The notes under the pieces: generated by a model
The model's input: the letters and a program-made list of their open reading frames with translations, nothing else
Told to the model about the DNA's origin: nothing
The model's database searches: none
Part shown: in pieces, positions 16,099-24,700 of the stretch
How the letters are laid out: the number at the start of each line of letters is the position of its first letter
Numbering within the stretch: position 1 is the first letter of the stretch
Assembly: GCA_016782865.1 (NCBI GenBank)
Contig: JADHXR010000056.1
Span: forward strand, 1 to 42,011
DNA: 42,011 bases
From: Phycisphaerae bacterium
GTDB lineage: Bacteria; Planctomycetota; Phycisphaerae; Sedimentisphaerales; Anaerobacaceae
Direction of reading: 5' to 3'
Made by a program: the position numbers and the translations under genes

Positions 16099-17292
16099 AT
16101 GGAGCTTATCATGGTTACAAATGGAAGGGTACCGCGCGAGGTAAAGATTCATCTCGTGATCCAGGCCACTGTTTTGGCGATGACGGGGTTTCTTTTCTCG
16201 GGGTGCACTACGCAGGGCAAGAAACTCACCACCAGTGGATATGCCTGGGAGCCTCAGATTGCGTGGAACGGCTCCCATTTTGGCATGGTCTACTTTCACA
16301 GACCTGACTCAAAAAGCAGTGCAAGTGTGCATGCCGTGAAGATAGACCTCAAAGGCAACTTGCTGCAATCGAAGCCCAAACTGGCGCAGTTGGCGTATCA
16401 ACTCTCGTACGGTGATCCGTATCGCATTTCGAATCTCGTCTGGAATCCTAACAACAAACAGTTTGCATTCGCCGTGGCGGCTAAGGACGGCAAGGAAGTC
16501 ACGGTCTTTCTGCTTGATGCCAATTGCAGCGTAATCGGCAAGCCCTTGGTTTTTGGCCCCCTATTCAAGACACCTCCCTTGCGCAACTACATTGACTTAT
16601 CGCTTACGTGGAATCCTGCCATTAAGGAGTATGCAGTTGCATATATCCTTGAGAAACACCCTTACATGACGGTCAACAGCGAGGTAGCGATGTCTCGTTT
16701 CACGCCGCAGGGCAAGGTGGCCCAAGCAGGGTTCGTATTCATCCCCTTTAGCTGCTCGCAGGACTGCAGCCGAACGTCCATTACCGCCGACCCGAAGGCA
16801 GGGCACTATGCGATCGCCTACTTCTGCGGCAAGGATGTCATGCTCGGCTTTGTTGACAAGACCTACCTGAAGAAGAGCGAGCACAAGATTATGTCGGGCT
16901 GGCAGTCCAACAGTGACGCCGATGCGATACGGGTTGTATATGACAAGGAATCTGGGCAATACGTGGTAGCCGCCATCAAGGGCACAGAACTGGCATATCA
17001 GATCATCCATGCCAACGGCAAAACGGCCAGCCAGGTGTTTGTCAGGGGCAAAGGATACGAGCCGGTTTTCTCTCTGGACAAACTCGGCTATGCCAAGCAC
17101 AGTCAGTTTGTCTGCGCAACAAAGGGTTCGCAGGTATTTGGGTGGCCCATCTATTCCACCGGGCACGAGAAAACCGATCTGGTAGCACTTGCGTCGTCCA
17201 CGAAGCACCCTTCCGTGGCCCTTGTGAATGTTCTTACGCCTTACATAGCATGGATTGAGTCTGGTTTGCTCTGGTTTGGGGAGGCGAATTAA
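16099..17292 (+). CDS. lipoprotein with beta-propeller-like repeats, unknown function
   Basis: Predicted outer-surface or periplasmic lipoprotein of 397 residues. The N-terminal hydrophobic stretch ends in FLFSGC (Cys36), a good lipobox. The mature part has repeated strands of the pattern AWNGSHFGMVYF, WNPNNKQFAFAVAA and WNPAIKEYAVAYI, with a spacing that suggests a beta-propeller. I do not recognise a family or active site. GAGAGG upstream supports ATG 16099; an ATG four codons later (16111) is an alternative. A palindromic repeat (17300-17438) separates it from the next gene, so co-transcription is uncertain. Confidence 0.7.
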   Translation: MELIMVTNGRVPREVKIHLVIQATVLAMTGFLFSGCTTQGKKLTTSGYAWEPQIAWNGSHFGMVYFHRPDSKSSASVHAVKIDLKGNLLQSKPKLAQLAYQLSYGDPYRISNLVWNPNNKQFAFAVAAKDGKEVTVFLLDANCSVIGKPLVFGPLFKTPPLRNYIDLSLTWNPAIKEYAVAYILEKHPYMTVNSEVAMSRFTPQGKVAQAGFVFIPFSCSQDCSRTSITADPKAGHYAIAYFCGKDVMLGFVDKTYLKKSEHKIMSGWQSNSDADAIRVVYDKESGQYVVAAIKGTELAYQIIHANGKTASQVFVRGKGYEPVFSLDKLGYAKHSQFVCATKGSQVFGWPIYSTGHEKTDLVALASSTKHPSVALVNVLTPYIAWIESGLLWFGEAN

Positions 17293-17299
17293 AAGTGCG

Positions 17300-17438
17300 G
17301 GGGATGTTGAAGAAGTCCCACAGTGACGGTTGAGATTGCCGCGCGATTCTTCGAATCGCTCGCAATGACACGAGAATGCGTTTTTTGTCATTGCGAGGAG
17401 CACTGCGACGAAGCAATCTCACCTTTTTCAACAGCCCC
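17300..17438. repeat. MITE-like palindromic element (second copy of the GTCATTGCGAG family)
   Basis: 139 bp with imperfect terminal inverted repeats (GGGGATGTTGAAGAAG, and GGGGCTGTTGAAAAAGG on the reverse strand). Inner pairs are GAGATTGC/GCAATCTC and CTCGCAATGACA/TGTCATTGCGAG. A 40-nt core is identical to 10597-10636. It is not coding. Confidence 0.75.
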
Positions 17439-17481
17439 ACAGCCACCTATTCATGATGACAGAAACGGGAAAGGAGAGCAT

Positions 17482-18036
17482 ATGTCGAAAGAAGACGCAA
17501 AGCCCAGGCAAGTCGGTATCGCGGGTTTGCCGAAAGGCTGGGCGGTTGCCGTTCAACTCGTTGGCACCTTTGGCCTGGCGGTTTTTCTTGTGCTCCATTA
17601 CGTACTCGTGATGCAGCCCAGGGAGGCCAAGCGCTACGAGCAACTCCAATCGCTTGGAGAGATTGTCGCCGGCCAACACAGTCTGCTCACTCGTGAACAG
17701 GCATCGCGGCTCGAAGACCTTTTTGTGATTGCGGCGGGGCATGAGGTGGCGGGCTTGATCGTGGATGAGTTGAGAGGCAATTCCACCGCTGACGCGTTGG
17801 CAAAGAAGATCGAGGACAAGCTGATTTTTCAGACCCGACTGCTTGAAGGACTGAGGCGCAAGGATGGAGGCACGATCTCCGAGATGCTGACCCACAAGAT
17901 ACGAAACAGCGATATCAGCCCAAAAGTTGCGCAAAGGGCAGTGGCGGAGTGGACAAACTCCCAATCCGAAGTGATCGCCAATGAATGTCGAGACATGTTG
18001 AACTTCGAGATCAAACGCGCAGCGATGGCGAAATAG
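17482..18036 (+). CDS. single-pass membrane protein with helical cytoplasmic/periplasmic part, unknown function
   Basis: Protein of 184 residues that I do not recognise. One membrane segment lies at about 17-42 (WAVAVQLVGTFGLAVFLVL). The remaining ~140 residues are charged and predicted helical. There is no obvious signal-peptide cleavage site. The ATG at 17482 is selected by AGGAG 7 bases upstream; the frame stays open further upstream only across the repeat element at 17300-17438. It lies just upstream of the BlaI-M56 promoter region but has no evident link to it. Confidence 0.6.
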   Translation: MSKEDAKPRQVGIAGLPKGWAVAVQLVGTFGLAVFLVLHYVLVMQPREAKRYEQLQSLGEIVAGQHSLLTREQASRLEDLFVIAAGHEVAGLIVDELRGNSTADALAKKIEDKLIFQTRLLEGLRRKDGGTISEMLTHKIRNSDISPKVAQRAVAEWTNSQSEVIANECRDMLNFEIKRAAMAK

Positions 18037-18108
18037 GGCTGAAAGAGAATAACGGGAAATCCTGGAAATCCGGGGATATCTTACTTATTTTTAAAAAATA
18101 TTTTCTTA

Positions 18109-18148
18109 TTGACAACTACTACGGTCCATAGTACTTTGAACCAAAGTA
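18109..18148 (+). promoter_or_regulatory. promoter with two BlaI/MecI-like operator dyads (unit 1)
   Basis: A -35 box TTGACA (18109-18114) and a plausible -10 TACTTT (18132-18137, 17-bp spacer). Two adjacent 17-bp dyads share two bases: TACTACGGTCCATAGTA (18117-18133) and TACTTTGAACCAAAGTA (18132-18148). The TACTA/TAGTA half-sites match those known for MecI/BlaI operators. Both dyads cover spacer and -10, the expected position for repression. An AT-rich hairpin TTATCAA/TTGATAA follows at 18153-18176. Confidence 0.75.
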
Positions 18149-18400
18149 GTGATTATCAAGGTGTGTTTTTTGATAAGGACCGTGCACGAAATAAATTCAA
18201 ATTACCGAATTTGACGGTCAAGTGTGCTGCACATTTGGCCGGCTTCGATTGAGCGAAACCACAGGCGTAGCCGTTCGGAGCCTGTCCCGAGCGAAGCCGA
18301 GGGATCAGGATTTCGCGATTGAGGAACGACCAAAGATGCGGTGCAATTGCCCAGCAAAACGGGAAGTTATTTCGTGCATGGTCCTAAGGAGGCTAGTCTT
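18149..18400 (+). other. long 5' leader of the unit 1 BlaI gene
   Basis: About 250 bases between the predicted promoter and the BlaI start. It holds the TTATCAA/TTGATAA hairpin and a dispersed repeat-like segment near 18270-18303 (AGCCTGTCCCGAGCGAAGCC). No gene is seen. The leader ends with a strong AAGGAGG at 18386-18392. Confidence 0.45.
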
Positions 18401-18793
18401 ATGAGCGGCAAGTTGCTTGATGATTTGGGCCTGCTCCAGCGTGCGGTAATCGAGGTCGTCTGGGAACTTGGCGAAGCGAGCGTCCATCAGGTACGTGAAG
18501 AACTCCGCCGAGAGAAAGAGCTGGCCTACACGACGGTCCTGACCGCAATGCAGAAGCTGGAGAAAGCCGGCTGGCTGCGACATCGCTCCGAGGGCAAGGT
18601 GTATGTTTACGCTCCCACGCGGACGCGACATGAAGCCGGCGCCAACTCGGTGCGCAAGCTCCTCGATCGAATCTTCGACGGCGACGCCCTGCTGATGTTC
18701 CAACATCTAATGCGTCAGGACAAGCTAAGTGACGCCGAGCTTCGAGAGTTGAGGGGAATGATCGACGATAAGAGAAAGGAGAGGAAAGAATGA
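18401..18793 (+). CDS. blaI: BlaI/MecI-family repressor (unit 1)
   Basis: Winged-helix repressor of 130 residues, normal for the BlaI/MecI/CopY family. The N-terminal wing-helix domain shows LQRAVIEVVWELGEASVHQV and the recognition helix region AYTTVLTAMQKLEKAGWL. The C-terminal dimerisation part ends in the charged tail KRKERKE. The ATG is fixed by AAGGAGG. In BlaI/BlaR systems the repressor binds dyads at its own promoter and is destroyed after M56-protease activation; two dyads occur just upstream. Its stop overlaps the next start (ATGA at 18790-18793), so translation of the M56 protein is coupled. What signal it answers to is unknown; no beta-lactamase is nearby. Confidence 0.92.
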   Translation: MSGKLLDDLGLLQRAVIEVVWELGEASVHQVREELRREKELAYTTVLTAMQKLEKAGWLRHRSEGKVYVYAPTRTRHEAGANSVRKLLDRIFDGDALLMFQHLMRQDKLSDAELRELRGMIDDKRKERKE

Positions 18794-21700
18794 TAGGCGA
18801 GATATTCTCAGTCGAATCGTTCGTTCGGACCTGCCTCTGGCAAAGCATGGTGCTCGTCGTGGTGGGCCTGGCAGCCAGCTTCTTGCTGAGACGGCGGTCG
18901 TCAAGGGCACATCAAATCCTGCTGCTGTCGATTGTCGCGGCGGTTATCGTGCCGGTCGTCAGCACATTGGTCAAACGCTATGAGTTGGGTTTGTTCGTAG
19001 CCGAGCCGGTGGCGATGCAATCGCAGTCGGAAGTCCAGACTGTGGCAGGCGATTTCAGCCCCTCCGGTCCGGTCGTTCAAGACTTTGGGTATGGACCGGG
19101 GCCGATTGAGGCAGATTTAGCGCCGGTCACAACCGGCCCGCAAAGTGCCCCCCTGCCGTGGGCTCCCATCGCGCTGTATGTGTGGATCGCTGCAAGCCCT
19201 ATTCTGGCGATCCGATTGCTCGTGACATTTGTGTTGGGCGTTCGTCTGCTCGGCCGGGCTGAGCCTGTGGATTGCGCAAAGATGGAAGAGGCAGTGCACA
19301 GCGCTCGCACAAAACTCCGAATCGACAGAGAAGTCGAAGTCTGCTGCAGCCGGGGTGTGCGCAGTCCGGTGATATGGTGCTGGAGGCGCAAACCCGTTTT
19401 GCTGGTGCCCGGCGCAGCCGGACGCTGCGACAGTGCGATCGACTGGACCGGCGTACTCTGCCATGAATTGGCCCACTGGAAACGGCGGGACCACATCAGC
19501 GGATTATTAGCGGAAATCGCCTTATGTATTTTGCCCTGGCACCTGCTCCTGTGGTGGGCGAAGTCCCGCCTGATAGGCCTGAGCGAGCAGGCGTGCGACG
19601 ACTGGGTCCTGGCCACGGGCCAGGCGGGCGCCGATTACGCCGAATTGCTGCTCGACCTTACTCCCGGCCGGCAATTGGCGTTTGTGCCCGCGGTGGTCAG
19701 CAGCAAGAAAGGACTGGCCGGCAGGGTCCATCGTATCCTCAAAGATAGCGGCGGCAACCCGCGCGCCGGAGCGGCCTGGGCCTTGGCGGTGAGCATCGCG
19801 GCGATATTTCTGGCCGTAGGGATCGCCTTTGCACAGACCCGACCCGCTGAAACCGAAGAAACCAAAGACAGAAACAGCCTCACTGAGCGCTTCGAGCTGA
19901 GCAAGGATATTGCCATTGAACTGGACGCAGGGCCCGACGGGATGCGCAAGATCGTTCACGCCCGGTCAGTTAGATTTGAAAAGACCGATTCGGACATCAG
20001 AGTGACACTCAGAGCAGACGTTCGCAGGGGATTGCCCTTTGAATGGAAAACAAGAATCGAGTTGCTGGGTGACGGAGACGAGGTTTTGGGCCGGCAAGAT
20101 TCTCTGAACAAAGCTCAAAGCCTTGTTTCCGGCCAACCGGTCATTGCGGATTGCCAGATCGAGTTTGCGCCCTTTAAGTGGAACGAAGTCGCAAGCGTCC
20201 AGCGGTTCCGAACAGGTTTCGAACAGATTGGGACCTTGCGGGACGAGATCGGTCGGCCGTACGATGGTACAAGAACGGATTGGATCCAAGGGCGTGTAAC
20301 AGGCCCGGACGGGCTTCCGGTCACCGATGCAATAGTGATAATAAACGAGCACAAAGCAAAAGGCGGACCGTTTAGTGTCCCAAGGGTAGGTGCCGACGAA
20401 GATGGATATTACAGGTTCGGCACTGTTGATTGGCCCTATCGCCTCGGCGTTGAACGCAGACAACACCTGCCTTCGACGGACGTTGACTGTTACCAATTAA
20501 TACTTCTCAAGCAGATTTTCAATGGGCCGCAAACGGTTGATTTCAAGTTCAACGAGCCTCCCACAGGCACAGCGTCGATTGTGGGACTGGTGGTCGATGC
20601 CGAGGGAGTCCCAATAAAGGAGTTCAAGGCCAACATCATGGAATGGAGCGACTCGGAAGAAAGGGATTCTGGAAATGACGATGGCAGCCGCCTGGAGTCA
20701 ACCTGGTACAACCAGGAGGTCAACAGTGACGATGGTGTGTTCAGGTTGGAGAATGTTCCTGCCGGTAAATACAGAGTCCGGATTATCCCGAAAGAAAAGC
20801 AATACGAGTGGCATCACCAGGAGGTTGTGTTGGCCGATGGCAAAACGACGAACTCGGTTCTCAGAGTCCGGTTAAAACACGTACTGTATGGTCGTGTACT
20901 GTTCAAGGACGGTAGTCCGGCAGTCTTGAAGCCAGTACCTTGGCCCGGCGCCGAAACGCAGGTTCTTTTGCCTTTGGGTGGCAGAGCGCGTCGAGTAGCC
21001 ACTGTCGGGGAAGACGGATATTTCGTCGCCTACCTTGACGAAGACTCGCTTGAGCAGCTCAAGTCGGCACGAAGTCCGCTTATCATAAATATCCCTTCTA
21101 CCCGCCAGGGTCGCCATGTGACCGCAGGGGAATTTCCTTTCGAGTTGCTGGCAACAGAGAAGAATAGAGCTGGAGTTGTCAAGGTCAACCGGCCTGCAAA
21201 ATCGCAGGCCGCGTCTGAGTCCGAGTCGGCAGACACACCGTCTGACGATGGTTATCCACTATCAGAAATCGACAAGGATCGGGTAGTCCAGAAGTTTTTC
21301 AAGTTGACGCACTACAGCCCTTCGGACATGAGTCGGATTGTCACGCCTTTGCTCAGCGACATCGGCCATATATCCGCCGATGAGGACACGCATGCACTAT
21401 TTGTAATCGACACAGCCGAGAATCTGATACGCATTGAGAAGGTTATAGCACAGTTCGATGTACGCGGCGCTGAGCGATTCGTTACAGATATATTTCATAT
21501 CTATAACGGTGATCCGTCGGATATAGCCCGGAAGGTGGTCAGTGTGTTGACAGAGCTTCGGGACGAGCGGATTGCTTCCGGCGCCCCGACGTCAACATCG
21601 GTTGTTGTCGGGCCCGGCGGACAGCCAGTGTCACTTACCCCGGATTTGGCCCGCAAAAAGATCATCGTCACGGCTTCGGCTGAAGATATGAAGCATATCG

Positions 21701-24700
21701 CGGAATGGATAGAGAAACTCGACGAGAAAGAATCAAAGATCGAGAGGGAATACGAAGTAGTTCAATTAGGATATGCCGATGCCGGCGAAGTTGCGGAGCG
21801 CCTCAACGAAGCAATACAGCAGATGCCGGGTTCGGAATCGCAGCAGCGCGTTCTGATTCAACCATTGACTCAGACAAGGCAGATCATCATTTTCGGCAGG
21901 AAAGATCTGCGTGAGAAGGTTAAGAAGTTGATAGCCGAGTGGGACGTTCCACTGGATACTGATCGACTCAGGCCGCGAATACTAACGCTGCGCAACTCCG
22001 ACCCGATCCGGATGGCCAGATTGCTGACGAAGCTCTTTGGCGGAGAAGATGAGGAGGGAGTGAATATCTACGAGGTCATATTTGGCAAAGATGCCGAGGG
22101 AAAACGGAAAACTGCTGGGCCGCTCAGTGAGCAATTAAAGTTCGAAGATGTGCCGGGAACAAAGAAGATAATCGTAATAAGTAATTTTCCCGAGGCATAC
22201 GACATTGTTGGGAAATTGATTCTCGAGCTCGACAAACAGGAGATGGCGGCCAAAGATGTGAAGCAGGTTCGCGAGTGGATAGAACAGCTCGACCGCAAAC
22301 CGGCTCGCGCCGCGCTGCCGGAGGGTTGGAATCTTGATTACGATGACGGCCGTCTGCCTGGCGGAGCGGGACATTGGCCCGCCAACATGGCAAGGGATCT
22401 GGCATCGCTGCAAATCCGATTGAAGCCGTATGACCCATTTAAGGCGAGTTTGAAAGGTGAAGAGTACGAATTGCGGATATTCTCTCCGGCGGGCGAGCAA
22501 ATGGGAAACATCAGTATCAGGCCCGAGTCAGAATTCGACCTGCCAGGCTCAAAAGTATTTAAGCCGGGCAAGTACATTTTGGAATATCAGCGCCGCTGGG
22601 GCAAGCCAGGCGACAATTTCAGAATGAACTGCGGAGAGTATCCGATTGATTTGAGCAAGCCGGGGATGTATGAACTCACGTTCACACCGAAAATCGGCAC
22701 GGCTGAAATCACCGGCACTCTCGGCGGCTGTTACGCGATAAACTTCGAGAAGATTGGCGGCGCCCCCTGGGTCCGAGGCTTTGCTTATCAAGACCCTCGC
22801 CTTGGCAAAAAGTATCTCCTGGACGGCTTGCCGCCCGGCAAATATCTGCTCAGCGCCGTCACACAGCGTCAGTCGGACAACGTGTTTGTCGACCGAGCCG
22901 AAGTAACCGTCGTTGCCAACGAGAAGGTCACCCTCGACATGGCGCGTCCTGCCAAGGGTAGCTGCTCTCTGAAGGGATCTATTCTCGGCCGCACCCGCAG
23001 AGGGGAATGGTTCGTTCTAATCCGCAAGCTCGGCAGCGGCCAGGTAGGAGAGACGTACGCGTACGAGGCTCGGACTATGGATTCACTCTACGTGGTGCGA
23101 GGACGCAATATAACACAGGAGACTGAGGATCGGGCCCGGTACCAAATTGAAGGTATCGCTCCGGGTAGCTACACGGTTACAGTCACGCAGCACCCACCTC
23201 TGCGTGGCGTCCTGCGTCAGCAGTCAAAACACGTGACCCTCCGTCCCGCAGATAACGTGCTGGATTTCAACTTGCAGATCACACCACAGCGCAATCACAA
23301 TCCCGGCGCCAAAGCAGACAGTGAAGAAGCCGCCGGTCTGGTAAAGGTCACGGGGCTTGTCAAAGACCCGCAGGGCCAGCCCGTACCCGGCACGAACGTC
23401 ACGCTGTTTCAGACGAAGCTGGAATATGTAGCCAACGCCGAGGGAAAGTTCACAGCCGCTTTGGCGCCCTCCGACAAGACGCGATATTTTTTCGCCGTGC
23501 ACAAGCGGCGCAAACTTGTCGCATCCGGACGGCTCGGCGCAGGGGAAGATCACCTGGAAATAAATCTGATCCCGGCCAGAATGGTAAGCGGCCGGGTGGT
23601 CGACGCCAACGGCAGGCCGGTCAGCGGCGTGCAGGTCGCCCCCCTGCCCATGACCTGTTTTCATGTGCTTACCGATAGTGAAGGCAGATTCGATGTCGGC
23701 TGGAGTCCCAAATGGCACGCCCCCGACCACGAGTTATGCCTAATGGCGCGACATACAGAACTCAACTTGGCCGCCGTGGTGGATATCGCCCCCGAAGCCA
23801 AGACTATTGACATTGAACTCGAGCCGGCACTCGCTTTGCGCGGAACTGTTGAGGACGCCAACGGCCGGCCAATTCTGGGTGCGGTGGTAGGACTAAGTCT
23901 GATAAGAGGCTGGGGGGCGGGCACACCTGTCAGGGATGTCATCACGGATTATCAGGGTCGCTTCGAATTGCCCGCCCTGCCACAAAGACAGGAGTATGGC
24001 GTCGGCGCAAATGCCGAGGGCTACCAGCGAAATGCGATCAAGACCGGAGTCATCAACAACATAACAAACCATGAGGAGGTTGGGCCAATTGTCCTCAAGA
24101 GAAAAGAAGAAAGCAAAGAGGCCGGAAGGGTAATTTTGAAGTTGGTTGGCCCGGACTCTCAGCCGGTGGTAGGCGCGTGGGTGGGCACTTTTGTCGATTG
24201 GTCGGATATTGCCGAGAGTCCGCCAATATGGTTTTTGAATGACGGCGGAAGCTATAAAGCATCTAAAATCGATTCAGCAGCCAAAGTCATCTCAGATGAA
24301 GAAGGCAAGATAACCTTAACGGAGGAAGAGCTGTTCAAGCCTCAGTGGCCTACAGAACGAACCGTGCCGCTTACCGCAATAGATGAAGGACACCACTTAG
24401 CCGGATTGCGAGAGCTATCACGAGAAGACCTTGGTACGGAGGTCACAGTGACGCTGCAGCCCGGTTGCCGCGTACGCGGTCGAGTGAGCGCCGCCACCGC
24501 CCGCAAGCGCAAATGGTCGAGGACATTGACCGTGTACGTGTACTGGCAGGGGCACAGGCCATGTCAGTACACCTCAAAAGAAGGGCGATTCGAGTTTGTC
24601 CTGCCTCCGGGCAAGTACAAGGTGCAGGTCTATTCGGAAGATTCGGACAAGGATGTAATACTCCCAATCCTGATTAAACCGGGACAACGTGACCTGGATA

